In this document: positions 34,109-44,700 of the stretch, in pieces
How the letters are laid out: every line of letters begins with the position of its first letter
Numbering within the stretch: the first letter of the stretch is position 1
Source: a virus
Virus record (IMG/VR): IMGVR_UViG_3300001097_000006
Location: 1 to 47,159 of that record
Direction: 5' to 3' (one strand)
DNA length: 47,159 nucleotides
Translations under genes and position numbers: made by a program
The notes under the pieces: model-generated
Databases searched by the model: none
Told to the model about the DNA's origin: nothing
The model's input: only the letters and a program-made list of their open reading frames with translations

Positions 34109-35416
34109 TTATTTTTTATTTTGGTGATGCATCAATTCGATAATTCTTCTTGTTGATTCATCAACATAAGCTGTATTTTCGTTTAATTGTTTAGAACTAC
34201 TAGTAGCAACTTCTTTGATAATTTTATTTTCAATTGATTCATTCATTGGTTTTCTAGTTGCCAACTCATTAACAATAGTTTTATAAAGTCTTTGTGATTC
34301 AGTGATATTTGATACTTCAGAATCAAAACGTTTAAAGATGTTTTCTTTTTCAGCTTTAGTTGTAGAATGTTCCATAAACAACTTAGTTGCGTATGTAAGG
34401 TTACTGTTAAAAACAACTGTCTCAGCTATTTGTTTTCTAAAAACTTTAAGTGCTGCTCTGAATTCATTGTTTTGTACTTTGTATTCATTGTTTTCAGCTT
34501 TTAATTTTTTAGCCTCAGTAAGTAGAGTGTTATATCTTTGTTTTGTTTCAGTAACTAATTTTTGTGATTCAGATATTAAGTCACCATCAGCTCCAGCTCC
34601 TTTAGGGTTATTACCTAAATTAGCTTTACCACCAACACTCATTCCTATTCCAATTGCAATTTTTTCATCCAATTGTTCTTCCTCTTGTTCTTCCTCTTCC
34701 GTATCATCAGCAGCATCAGCAGCAAATGGGTTACCACCTTCTTCTGATTCAACTTCTTCTTCTTCTGATTCACCACCTTCTTCGTCACCCATTTCGATAT
34801 CATAAGATACGTCCATCCCAAGTTCAGTTCCACCATCCATTTCAGTGTCCATATCCATATCCATATCCATATCCATTCCAAGATCGTCACCTGTTGGTGC
34901 TACACTTGTTGGTGCTTTAATGACATATTGACCTGGTTCAGTGATATTTAAGTGAATTTCATCACCAATTACTTCAATTTCGTCTTCACCACTTAATTTT
35001 TTATAAATTGCGATAACGTCATCATCAGATGCTCCTGTCATATCCATATCGTCTCCACCTAACTCTAATGAGTCCATTCCTAATTCTGAATCCATTTCTG
35101 AATCCACTTCTGATGAGTCTATGCTATCTATTGCATCTAAGTTTGAAGTGTCTACGTCAGTATCATCAACTGATGAATCTAAGTCTAAGTTAGCTTCTGG
35201 TTCCCCAGTTGCTTCTCCACCCATATCATCAATTTCAGTTTCTTCAGCTTCTTCTTCGGTATAACCAACTTCGTTAAGAATTGATTCTTTCACCACACTA
35301 TCAATTTCTTCTCTAGCTACGCTACGAAGTATTTCTTTTGTGTTGGCATTAAGAGCAGATTGGATATTTTTAATATCTAATAATGCTTCTTCAAGTATTG
35401 ATTTTTTGTCAGCCAT
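34109..35416 (-). CDS. Acidic prohead scaffold, T4 gp22-like
   Basis: 435 residues. Very acidic through residues 55-240, with long Glu and Asp runs and Met-Asp repeats. A coiled-coil section follows (about 280-370, for example ETKQRYNTLLTEAKKLKAENN). The C-terminal region ends HHQNKK. Position between protease and capsid, acidic bulk and coiled coil fit a scaffold that is digested and expelled during head maturation. It is longer than T4 gp22 (269 residues). Confidence 0.75.
   Translation of the reverse strand: MADKKSILEEALLDIKNIQSALNANTKEILRSVAREEIDSVVKESILNEVGYTEEEAEETEIDDMGGEATGEPEANLDLDSSVDDTDVDTSNLDAIDSIDSSEVDSEMDSELGMDSLELGGDDMDMTGASDDDVIAIYKKLSGEDEIEVIGDEIHLNITEPGQYVIKAPTSVAPTGDDLGMDMDMDMDMDTEMDGGTELGMDVSYDIEMGDEEGGESEEEEVESEEGGNPFAADAADDTEEEEQEEEQLDEKIAIGIGMSVGGKANLGNNPKGAGADGDLISESQKLVTETKQRYNTLLTEAKKLKAENNEYKVQNNEFRAALKVFRKQIAETVVFNSNLTYATKLFMEHSTTKAEKENIFKRFDSEVSNITESQRLYKTIVNELATRKPMNESIENKIIKEVATSSSKQLNENTAYVDESTRRIIELMHHQNKK
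34848..34876 (-). repeat. Hexanucleotide repeat encoding Asp-Met units
   Basis: ATATCC is repeated four times with flanking partial units. On the coding strand it gives alternating Met-Asp. It sits in the scaffold gene where length variation would change only acidic linker length. Confidence 0.8.
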
Positions 35417-35520
35417 TTTCTTTTTTAGTTTATTTTAAAAATCGAGAAATTATCTCATTTGTTAATAAATATATATATTTTTACCAAAAACCATAATTAG
35501 GTAAAAAAAAATAAATATTC

Positions 35521-36240
35521 TTATTCAAATAAGAATTTATCTAACCCATTATTTAAGTTTTCTTTTATTATTGGTTTATTGATTATAGTATTTTCAACGT
35601 ATGGTTTAGTTTCTTCTTGTGATCTAAAAATCCAAGCATCTGGTGTAGATGGTGCAGTAACAACATCCCAACAAATTATTTCAAAATCTTCTTGAACGAT
35701 TTGTTCACCGTTTTTACCTTCTTTTAATGAACCTACACCTCTAGATGAAACACCTATTTTTATTCTATTTCTAAGTAAGTTAGCTACTTCATCACCTTTT
35801 GTTGATACTATACCATAATTGATAAAACCAGGTGTCATAAGAATTTCCATCTTACCCATAAGTGTTTGACCTTCCCACCATGTTTCAGTTATATTATGTG
35901 ATATCCTATCGATTGATATGACTGAACTCTCTGGGTGGTCACATTCACCTAATGCTCTACGTTCCCTAATTGCTTGTTGATATAGTTGGTCTTGTTTCTT
36001 TAAAATTACTTCTGGATAAATTCTACCATTTCGATTAAGTATTCCATATTTTTGTAATACAACCCAAACCACAAGTGGTTCCATTATAGTTAACCTACCA
36101 GTGTCAATTTTTTTTATCTCATTAATAAATGGTTGGTTTCTAGGTTCATCTGGGCTAATATACCCAGCATCATGTTCGATCAAACCTCCCCAGCCAGTTT
36201 CACCACGTTTTAATATTTTAAAATCTTTATAGTTGTCCAT
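35521..36240 (-). CDS. Prohead maturation protease, T4 gp21-like
   Basis: 239 residues. Contains NRNGRIYP, then GECDHPE with His102 and IGVSSRGVG with Ser165/Ser166, matching the His and Ser of the gp21-type (S77-like) prohead proteases. The C-terminal part after CWDVVTAPSTPDAW is a short tail. It cleaves scaffold and capsid precursors inside the prohead. Its start lies 13 bases from a TATTTATA motif. A 48-bp perfect palindrome separates it from the gene upstream. Confidence 0.9.
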   Translation of the reverse strand: MDNYKDFKILKRGETGWGGLIEHDAGYISPDEPRNQPFINEIKKIDTGRLTIMEPLVVWVVLQKYGILNRNGRIYPEVILKKQDQLYQQAIRERRALGECDHPESSVISIDRISHNITETWWEGQTLMGKMEILMTPGFINYGIVSTKGDEVANLLRNRIKIGVSSRGVGSLKEGKNGEQIVQEDFEIICWDVVTAPSTPDAWIFRSQEETKPYVENTIINKPIIKENLNNGLDKFLFE

Positions 36241-36268
36241 TATTATATTTACTTATAAATATAATAGA

Positions 36269-36316
36269 TATATAAAAAAACCCTTGATATTTAAATATCA
36301 AGGGTTTTTTTATATA
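36269..36316 (-). terminator. 48-bp perfect palindrome, bidirectional terminator
   Basis: The two 24-base arms (36269-36292 and 36293-36316) are exact reverse complements with no loop. A CCCTTGATATTT core is flanked by runs of A or T. It lies right after the gene ending at 36318 and before the protease start at 36240. Symmetry allows termination on either strand. Confidence 0.8.
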
Positions 36317-36317
36317 A

Positions 36318-36812
36318 TTATTTTTTCTTTTTATGGAACTTAAATGATTTATTATCTTTAAAAATTGAGTTAATAACTAAACCAATTACTTTATCTAAGT
36401 TTGGTCTCATTCGTATATCACTTAATTGTGTTTCATTTTTTAAAAATAAAGTTATTTCATTACACATAAAACTTCGTTTACCATATTTTATTCCAGATTC
36501 TCTTATGTCTAAATCAACAATTGTTTTATCTTTTACAAATTCAGTGTCAATGTTTAAATTAAATGAATCGAATAGTGTTTGTTTTAAATTCTTATTAATT
36601 TCTTTAATTACCCGATTATAATTAATATCAGCGTTAATTTTTGGTTCAGCCCATGCTGAAATGTTAATGTATATTGCTTGAGTGTGTTTATCATTTACAC
36701 TACCAAAAACAACATTATAATCTTCATAATTATCTATTTTTACTTCTTTTCCTACCTTCATTCTTACCTGGTTATTTTTAACTAAAATAGCTATTTTTTT
36801 CCAGTAAGTCAA
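36318..36812 (-). CDS. Hypothetical 164-residue protein in the head block
   Basis: 164 residues with mixed alpha/beta predicted structure and a Lys-rich end. I recognise no motif. It sits where T4 carries the small prohead genes 67 and 68, between portal and protease. The palindrome terminates it. Basic C-termini of this kind are common among core proteins, but assignment is by position only. Confidence 0.55.
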   Translation of the reverse strand: MTYWKKIAILVKNNQVRMKVGKEVKIDNYEDYNVVFGSVNDKHTQAIYINISAWAEPKINADINYNRVIKEINKNLKQTLFDSFNLNIDTEFVKDKTIVDLDIRESGIKYGKRSFMCNEITLFLKNETQLSDIRMRPNLDKVIGLVINSIFKDNKSFKFHKKKK

Positions 36813-36818
36813 GTGATA

Positions 36819-37586
36819 TTAGTTATTTTTTAAATTAGTTCTTAGTTCAGATAATTTAGTCATGTTTTCAAAGAAAACCTCATTAACTTCTTGTTTATCG
36901 TTTAATAGTTTATCCTTAACACGCAATAGTTTATCTTTTGATTCTAAATCTGAATTAATTAGTTTTTCGTTGATTAAATCTAAACACTCTCTTAATGTGT
37001 TTGAATAAACCGCTTTTTTATCCTCATCAGATGAATCAATTAACACTTTTAGTATTGATTTATCTGATTCATCTAAGTCAGAATATTTTTCATTATATTT
37101 ATCAACCATTATACTAGATAACATACTTGATGGTAAATCTATACTTTCAATAACTATTTTAGTTTTATTATTTAATATATATTTAATTACCTCACTAGTT
37201 GCCTCAACTATCACATCAATGTTATGCGCTGTTTTTTTCGTGAAAATCAACTTACTTATATTTTCATATAAATCTATTTTTTCGTGGATTATTTCTTTTT
37301 CATATAAAATTGGTAAAGCTAAATTAGCGTTAGCTTTAAAAATTTCATTTTTTTTGAAATTATTAAATAAATTAATGTTCTCTTTGAGAAATAATGTAGC
37401 TTTCGCCACATCAGACTCAATTTTATTTTCAATATTATCATAAACTAAAAATTGTGTTTTTAACATTTCACACTCTTTTATTGATTTAATGTAACCTTTA
37501 AATAACGATTTACTATCATTTTCAGACATTAAACTTTTAGCTAACATTTCATTGTATATAATTTTTATTTTACCAAAATTTTCCAT
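36819..37586 (-). CDS. Hypothetical helical protein, head block
   Basis: I place the start at the ATG at 37586 (255 residues) because it has a good A-rich leader and a TATTTATA motif 17 bases ahead. An ATG at 37640, overlapping the portal stop, would add 18 residues. The protein is nearly all helix and highly charged, with heptad-like stretches. It occupies the place of the small T4 prohead genes and may be a core protein. Six bases separate it from the next gene. Confidence 0.6.
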   Translation of the reverse strand: MENFGKIKIIYNEMLAKSLMSENDSKSLFKGYIKSIKECEMLKTQFLVYDNIENKIESDVAKATLFLKENINLFNNFKKNEIFKANANLALPILYEKEIIHEKIDLYENISKLIFTKKTAHNIDVIVEATSEVIKYILNNKTKIVIESIDLPSSMLSSIMVDKYNEKYSDLDESDKSILKVLIDSSDEDKKAVYSNTLRECLDLINEKLINSDLESKDKLLRVKDKLLNDKQEVNEVFFENMTKLSELRTNLKNN

Positions 37587-37632
37587 AGTATCTTTTTTAT
37601 ATATATAAATATGTTTATTTAAATGAAAATGA

Positions 37633-40600
37633 TCAATCACCTAACATTTTATCAATATCGTTAATCATGTTATCAATATTTTTACTTATTTTTACATTTT
37701 TATCGTATATCTTAACCTTAACATCTTTTGTTTTATCAACTGGTGTGATCGATTCCAATAACTGGTTAAATTTATTTTGGTGTTTAACTTTTCGTTCAGT
37801 TAATTTTTTAGTTAAAACATCTTTTCGTTCAGTTAATAATTTATTTGCACGTTTAATTGTTTCAGCTAATTCCTCAACATTTACATCAGCTGTTTCATCC
37901 TCTGGGTCTGCACTTTCACCAGTGTCATCAGTTCCCCCATCATCACCAATCTCCACATCACCTTCTTCTTCATCGCCAAAATCTAAATCTTCACCACCAA
38001 CACCGCCACCGCCAAAGGAAGCACCACCGCCACCGCCAACACCACCAGTTGCACCACCTTCACCTTCACCTTCACCTTCACCGCCAGCGGAACCACCTTG
38101 TAGTGCTGCTTCAAAATCACCATAAAGTCGATCAACATTATCGAACATACCAGTATGTTTAATAACGCTAGAAGTATTTTCTAATTCAGCTGATGCGGCT
38201 TTTTCAAGTCTTTGTTCAAGTAAATCTTGTTTTATATCATCATCAGACCAACCTAGTATCTCTCTATGTGCTCTAGTCATAGACATTGGAGCGAAACCAT
38301 TACCTAAATCAGATGTTGCATCTTTAAATAAAGTTACCTTCAATTGTAGGTGTTCAATCTTAAGCATTTCAGCTTGTGTAGATGGATTATTAAGTGTTAA
38401 GGTGAAATTATCTAAATCCTCTTCAAATCCAAGTATATATAAATGGATAATAGCTATTTTATTTAATTCTTGAAGCATAGCTTGTTGAATACGATTAATA
38501 GTTCTTGAAAACCTAATATCTTGCATCGCCAAATTGCTACCTTCACCAGATGTTTCTTCAAACCCTAAAAATGGTTTTGGTACACGTAAAGCAGTAAAAA
38601 GATTTCGCTGAAGGTATTCTATATCAGCTATTTGATCTAAATTACTGTTTTTCAAGTAGTTACCAGCTTCTGTTGCAAATGTATGATAATTATGGTATAA
38701 TTCATCACCATCTACGGTAATTGTACCAGTATCTTCTTTAACCTTTAACCATTCAATATTAACTATTTTATGATTATAGTTGGCTCCTTCAACAGATTTA
38801 TTAGACTTTTCAATATAATATCTCCAAGCTATTACGTTCTTATAACCTAATTCTTCAGCTGTTACTTTACACCAGTCTCTGTAATTATTAAACCCACGTT
38901 CTTTAATCATCTTATCTAGATGATTACGTGTAAATTCATTTAGGTTTGTTAGTGAGCTTCTAATGTCTTTATTTGAATCCGTAAACTCAGTCATGAAATC
39001 TTCATTTGAATTTAGTTCAACCAATGTCAAATCAGCTTTACCACAAAGTTTAAACATTTCAAAGAACATATTATAAAGTTTGTCACTAAATGTGATTGTT
39101 TGTTTCTTACTAAATACTTTACGTCTGTATTCGTCAGATTCCCAGTTTTCTTTGGCTATCTTAGAAAAACTTTCTTTAAATTCATCAGTTGATTTAGCTT
39201 TACTAATGGCTTCACCTCTTAACTTAATAATCCCATATTTATTAAGATTATTATTAAATGTTTCATTAGATTTAATTCTAGAATTAATTGAATTTAATTT
39301 AGATTGTTCACCTCTAATTGATTTCTCATCTTCTGTTTGATTAGAGATGAACTTATTAATACCTTTAGTTATTTTACGTATGTTTTCTTTAGCCTTATCT
39401 GGAGTAGACCATAACTCATGCCTATGGTATTGATAATGGTCTCTTGAATTCATTAACGTTAAATTTTTAGGTACATTATTAAATCTATCGTTATCAACAT
39501 GGTGAATAGTTTTCATCTTAGTTTTATAATAATCACCTTCAAATGTAAAATAATTTTCTTTATTTTTATCTTTCATAAAACTATTAACCATTCTATGTGT
39601 GAACACCCATTCTTGTTTTAACGAATCCCATACTCTTTCATATTTTTTAGAATATTTCTTTTTTAGTATATATTCCTCATCTCTATAGAAAGGCATTAAC
39701 GAATCACCAATAACTAAATCTTGAGCTTCAACGAACCCTTTGGTTCTATGTACCCATTTATGGTCTGGTGTAGTTGTAATCGACTCACCATTATCCAATG
39801 TTATTTTCATAACCTCTGCATTTTTACGGGTTTCACCAGCCCAAGTAATAATACCTGGAGCTAAAGCACCTGTATTCGGGTCGCAAGAATATACCCAAAG
39901 GTCTCGATTACCATTATCCCATTCACTTATTATTTCATTTAACTCTAATGTTCTTCCATCTAATAATGGTATGCGAGTATCTAATGCAATACATGCTCCA
40001 GGTAATGTATCAATAGGTGTAGGTGCGTCCTCACTTCTAACAGGTATAAAATAATCTTGATCGTTAGCCAATTGGTTGTAACGTAAATCCATTTGACCAG
40101 TTTGTGGATCAGTAATTGGTGAACGTTTAAAACGATCAGCTATTTTATTTACATAATCCTCAACATCGGCATCGTCAATATTACCAACATAAATTTTATA
40201 CACACGTCTTTCTGGTGCTCTAGTTACACGATATACTAACATTGAGTCTTCGGATAATAATAATTGTTTCCAAATTCTTCTAGCTTTCTCTAACACAGAA
40301 TTATGGACCACAATACCATTAGCGTAGAAATTGTGATTATCATTTTCAACATATATATCATATGTTTCATGTTCACCACTCTCCTCAATTGATTTAATTG
40401 GTTCTAATGTATAATCATCAGTTACCCTATTATTTTTAATAACTAAAAAATCACCTACCTTAAAATCTAAGGTATTTTTATAGCTGAATTTTTGTAACTC
40501 AGTATCATAATACATAATTTTATGTTCCTTAGAAGCATCAATAGAGTTATCTTTCGTGCTAAGTTTGTATGTTTTTTTTGTACCAGAATTAATCGTATCT

Positions 40601-41442
40601 AATACTTCTGATAATACTCTTTTCTGTGTTAACCCATCAAATGAATAAACTAAGTCACCTTTAACGATATCTTTAATTTCTTTATGACCATCCTTAGTTT
40701 CAACACTAGTGTTATATTTTAAACAAGTACCATACGGTAAACGTCTATCATCACCTAACAACCTAAAATGCGCTATTTGCCATGAATTGAATTCAACGTT
40801 ACCACCTCTCCAATAAAACTTAGTTTTATTATCTTCTGAATCATCTTCACTTCTAGTTGTGATCATATCTAATAAATCGTTTTCTCTACGTTCCATTTCA
40901 TAATTTGGCATCTGTTTACCACCAACAATACCATGTTTATCATCTATTTTTAAGAATAAAAAATTATCACCATATTTACATGTATTCCTTGTCATCATTG
41001 GTAATATTGAATGGATATCTAAACGATTATAAAATAGATCCTCAAGTATAGTTTTAACTCTTTTACTATCTGAATAAACATTAAGCATCCTACCATGTTC
41101 ATTTAGTGTAGTTGATTCCTCTGACATAACATCTAATGCGGCAGCTATAGTTGGGTAAAACTCCATATTTTCAAAATCAGTATATGAACCAATACGTGTT
41201 GTTTCATAATTCATTGTTTGTTGGTAGAGTCCACTTTCAACCTTCTTCCACATTCCACCCAAATATTTATTTTGTTGGGCTTGTAATTTTTGTGTTTCGT
41301 ATTCAGCTTTATTATTTGTTTTAAGTAATTCATTATTACCTATATTATATCTCTGTGTTTGTTGTTCAATTTGTTTAATTGGAGCATCTGGTCCAATTAT
41401 TCTACCTAATTTTTGAAATACCGTTAAATTTTTATTTGCCAT
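37633..41442 (-). CDS. Portal protein, T4 gp20-like, with two inteins
   Basis: 1269 residues in the precursor; about 678 after removal of two inteins (142 and 449 residues). Extein landmarks: HSILPMMTRNTCKYGDNFLFL (about 144-164), WQIAHFRLLGDDRRLPYGT just before intein one, then SVLEKARRIWKQL, YRVTRAPERRVYKI, PIDTLPGA before intein two and NLDQIADIEYLQRNLF after it. These follow gp20 of T4, which is 524 residues. The C-terminus is extended by a Gly/Glu/Asp-rich stretch (about 1116-1190) and a charged coiled coil. The portal forms the DNA channel and head nucleator. Confidence 0.92.
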   Translation of the reverse strand: MANKNLTVFQKLGRIIGPDAPIKQIEQQTQRYNIGNNELLKTNNKAEYETQKLQAQQNKYLGGMWKKVESGLYQQTMNYETTRIGSYTDFENMEFYPTIAAALDVMSEESTTLNEHGRMLNVYSDSKRVKTILEDLFYNRLDIHSILPMMTRNTCKYGDNFLFLKIDDKHGIVGGKQMPNYEMERRENDLLDMITTRSEDDSEDNKTKFYWRGGNVEFNSWQIAHFRLLGDDRRLPYGTCLKYNTSVETKDGHKEIKDIVKGDLVYSFDGLTQKRVLSEVLDTINSGTKKTYKLSTKDNSIDASKEHKIMYYDTELQKFSYKNTLDFKVGDFLVIKNNRVTDDYTLEPIKSIEESGEHETYDIYVENDNHNFYANGIVVHNSVLEKARRIWKQLLLSEDSMLVYRVTRAPERRVYKIYVGNIDDADVEDYVNKIADRFKRSPITDPQTGQMDLRYNQLANDQDYFIPVRSEDAPTPIDTLPGACIALDTRIPLLDGRTLELNEIISEWDNGNRDLWVYSCDPNTGALAPGIITWAGETRKNAEVMKITLDNGESITTTPDHKWVHRTKGFVEAQDLVIGDSLMPFYRDEEYILKKKYSKKYERVWDSLKQEWVFTHRMVNSFMKDKNKENYFTFEGDYYKTKMKTIHHVDNDRFNNVPKNLTLMNSRDHYQYHRHELWSTPDKAKENIRKITKGINKFISNQTEDEKSIRGEQSKLNSINSRIKSNETFNNNLNKYGIIKLRGEAISKAKSTDEFKESFSKIAKENWESDEYRRKVFSKKQTITFSDKLYNMFFEMFKLCGKADLTLVELNSNEDFMTEFTDSNKDIRSSLTNLNEFTRNHLDKMIKERGFNNYRDWCKVTAEELGYKNVIAWRYYIEKSNKSVEGANYNHKIVNIEWLKVKEDTGTITVDGDELYHNYHTFATEAGNYLKNSNLDQIADIEYLQRNLFTALRVPKPFLGFEETSGEGSNLAMQDIRFSRTINRIQQAMLQELNKIAIIHLYILGFEEDLDNFTLTLNNPSTQAEMLKIEHLQLKVTLFKDATSDLGNGFAPMSMTRAHREILGWSDDDIKQDLLEQRLEKAASAELENTSSVIKHTGMFDNVDRLYGDFEAALQGGSAGGEGEGEGEGGATGGVGGGGGASFGGGGVGGEDLDFGDEEEGDVEIGDDGGTDDTGESADPEDETADVNVEELAETIKRANKLLTERKDVLTKKLTERKVKHQNKFNQLLESITPVDKTKDVKVKIYDKNVKISKNIDNMINDIDKMLGD
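38647..39993 (-). mobile_element. Intein 2 of portal, HNH homing endonuclease
   Basis: 449 residues from Cys484 to Asn932, followed by Ser933. Block A is ALDTRIPLLDGRTLELNE, block B has TTTPDHKWVH (T-x-x-H), and the C-terminal block is HNYHTFATEAGNYLKN. The residue before the terminal Asn is Lys rather than the usual His. The insert contains an HNH endonuclease: IHHVDNDRFNNVPKNLTLM with His647/His648 and a His at 669 or 673. The joined portal sequence would be LPGA-SNLDQI. Confidence 0.85.
40300..40725 (-). other. Mini-intein 1 of portal (no endonuclease)
   Basis: 142 residues from Cys240 to Asn381, followed by Ser382. It has N-terminal block A (CLKYNTSVETKDGHKEIKDI), a STKDNSIDASKEH segment in the block B position, and a C-terminal ANGIVVHN with the His-Asn pair. 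There is no room for an endonuclease. The joined portal sequence would be PYGT-SVLEKARR, as expected for gp20. Confidence 0.9.
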
Positions 41443-41488
41443 GATTTTTTTAATATTAATATAATGTTTTTTTTAGTATAAATAAAGC

Positions 41489-41746
41489 TTATTCCCAATA
41501 ACCACACTCAACATATGCTGATCGTTCTTGTATTCCGTTAATAACTAATAAATCATATGCGTAAGTTGTCGTCCAATCTTGACCTTGTGAATAAGGTGTT
41601 GCGTTACAAAATGAATTTCTGTTATTATTTATCATACCGTTACCACTAACATTACTCTTAGTCTTTGAATTTGGTATTACCTTCCATTGGTATATTTCAG
41701 CACCAAGTGATTTACTAACTATTATTTTTTTCTTATTGAACCCCAT
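41489..41746 (-). CDS. Hypothetical 85-residue protein
   Basis: 85 residues between the terminase and portal genes. It is rich in Asn, Ser, Gly and Tyr and has two Cys residues (in NSFCN and VECGYWE) that could pair. I recognise no motif. Start is an ATG behind an A-rich leader, 28 bases after the terminase stop. Position between packaging genes may mean a small structural accessory. Confidence 0.6.
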   Translation of the reverse strand: MGFNKKKIIVSKSLGAEIYQWKVIPNSKTKSNVSGNGMINNNRNSFCNATPYSQGQDWTTTYAYDLLVINGIQERSAYVECGYWE

Positions 41747-41774
41747 TTTTTTATTGTTTTAATGTTTTATTATT

Positions 41775-44700
41775 TTATCGTTTACCACCAAATAACCAAT
41801 TGAACTCACCTCTAGGGTCTTGTACATTTTTGTAGGCTATATGTTTTTCGTTTATTTTTGTTTCTACATTCCCTTTTTCATTAATTACTTTAATAGTTGG
41901 TGAGGTGGATGAACTACCAACCCAACTATTTAAAATAGCTTTTGTTTGTTTTTCCATTCTTTCAAGGTTTTTAAAAGAATGTTCTAATACCCATAACCCC
42001 ATCCCCATAGCCATTATGCAATTATGGACAACAATACCATTAGCTATGAATGATTCATCTTCAGCTACTTGTAAATTATATACTATACCACAAAAATTAC
42101 TTTTCTCAATTGAGACTGTTTTCGTCCCATACTCAAAATCACTTAATTGTTTAAGTCTATCACCAGACCTTATATCTTCTCTAATGTGAACCCAGTATTG
42201 GTCTTTTGTTTTAACACCATATCTATGTCTTGTGTTTTTATTAATAACTGCGTATTTACCAATTGACCAAGCGATATCACGCATTGATAAGGCTAATATC
42301 TTGCTAGTACTAACACCAATGGAATCATAGTTACCACGAGTATCTTGCCAACCATCACCTTTTAACCAATATTCTAAAACATATTTTAGGTCATCACCTA
42401 AATATTTCGAATAAATTGGTAGTATTTTTTCTCGATCATCATTATAACAATCATTTAGAATATACCATAATAATTTGCTTGATGTTAATAATGAAAAACC
42501 TTTACCTTTAACTTTACTTCTATTGTGCCCTATCTCTAACTTATTTAGATATCTTTCAATATCTAAACATAATTCTTCATCTTTAGTGTGGAATGCGATA
42601 CTAATTAGATATGAATTATTACCTATCCTTGTAGAATTTTTAACTGAGTGACCATCAGCTAAAAACAACCCTAAAAATTTGGAAAAATCAGTATCTAATA
42701 TTATTTCAGATAGTTTATTAGAATTTTCACATTTACTTTTTATGTAATAATCATCATCAGATAAAACTTTATTAATGTTATTACCTAGTGTTTCTTTTAT
42801 TGATATTTGCCTAGGCTTGTGTCCATTTGAATAAAGTTTATCACCAGTTTTACTCATTCCCCAATTACTAGGTAGTACCCAATCTCGTTCATTTAGTTTA
42901 TCATCATTAAATCGTTTCAAACTATTTGGTGCAGAATACAGTGGGTGGTTATATGATAACCCAAGTGATAATTGACCTTGGAAATTCATATCATACCAAT
43001 CTCCATCAAATATTTTTTCAATTAACGCTTCAACTTCTCTATATCTACCCTTATGTGTCATAACCATATCACCAACATTAATATTTTCAATCGGTTTATA
43101 ACCATCGATTGTTTTTATTAATGTTCCTTTTTTCAAGCAATCATCATGGTATCCATCCATATGATCTGGACGACCTTTTTTATATACAAATGTTAACATT
43201 TCAGAGGTAAGACGATTAGATCTAATTTTTATACCGTTTGTTCTAATTTGATATTCTAGATTTGCTATCATTGGTAAACGGACATTTGTTGCTTGAAAAC
43301 CTGGTGTTTTATCACCTTTATTAAAAGCGACCATTTCCTTTTGCTTAGATGAAAGTATTCTACCATTTGGTGATTCATAATGAAGTCTTTTATAACCGAA
43401 TTCCAACAATTTCAAAACAGTACTAACACCCATACCTCCAGTTATATCCACAACAGTGTATGCTTTATATAAATTTCCGTATTCTTCAATTATTTGGGCT
43501 AATAAATCTGGTGCAATCATTCCTTTATACTCCATTACTTGTTCCATAGTAGTGAAATTTATTATTGTGATTGTTGATGAATCTTCACCATCACCTCTAG
43601 CGACATCAGACGATAAAATATATTGGTGACCTTCTATTGGTTCTTCCCATATCCATATTTCACCTTCACCACCAGCGGTGTATTTAGGTTCTCTTACATT
43701 AAATTTATTTTGGAACTCAATATATTCTTCACTGATAACATTACCCCCAGAACCAATGAATGATACATCAAGCTCTTGAGCGATCATTTTAGCGTCATTA
43801 TTCATACCACGACACATTTCTTCATACCAATAAGATGTCGGTTTAAAACCATCTGAAACCATTCTATTATAAGATTCAAATGTGAATTCAACCTCACTAA
43901 TTTCTAATTCAGTTTCACCATCTTTTTTTAACCATCTAAGACCTTTATTATATCTTAAATCCTCATACCATTTCATTTCAACGACATTAAAACTATTCTT
44001 TTTTTGTTTTGATTGATCGTATGTTTTATAGTATAAAGGATCCATACCGTTTGGGGTTTGGTGACCCAATATTCCGTTATATATAACTGAGTGACACCAG
44101 AAATCATCAGTCTCTGGTAAAGAAAAATCATATGTATTATTTTCACCTTCAACTAGACTTAATATCGGAACCCATTTAGAATTATCTAATAAAATTTTAT
44201 CTATATTATATTTAGTTAAATCTAATTTTAATACATTTATAAAATAATCGATAAATTTTGTAAACTTATCTGTCGAAATATTTGCGGTTTTATTCCTTTT
44301 ATCAACTCGTATATCATTTAGTGATAACCCAGTATTTGATAATGATTTAACTAGCTTGAAAACATTTATTATTTCTCGTAGAATAACCTTACCATTTGGT
44401 ATTATTATAAACCTATTAGATAGATTAACGTTAGTAAGTGCTTCTTGTTTAATTTGTTTTCGTTCAAATCTAAACCCAATAACATCATAATATTTTTTTG
44501 CGTCAATAGATGTTGCTGATATTCGATAATTATCACTACTAACCTTAACTATTTTTGTTGGTTTAGTTATACCCTCGACATAATCAGTAAGTATCCCAAA
44601 ATTTAATAGTAAAAATCTAATTTGTTGGCATAATTTTTTAGATGAAAGGTTTATACCAATTATACCTTTAACTTTATCTGAATAACCATTACCATCCATA

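Noticed and set aside
34645-34920. Open frames on both strands inside the scaffold gene
   Set aside because: They arise from the repetitive acidic codons (GAA, GAT) of the scaffold; their products are low-complexity and the gp22-like frame explains the region.
37667-38162. Plus-strand open frames opposite the portal C-terminus
   Set aside because: Low-complexity His, Pro and Ser rich products mirror the Gly/Glu-rich portal coding strand; no independent start context.
41477-41484. TATAAATA on the plus strand as a T4 late promoter
   Set aside because: No plus-strand gene follows; it is the complement of the minus-strand TATTTATA before the portal start.
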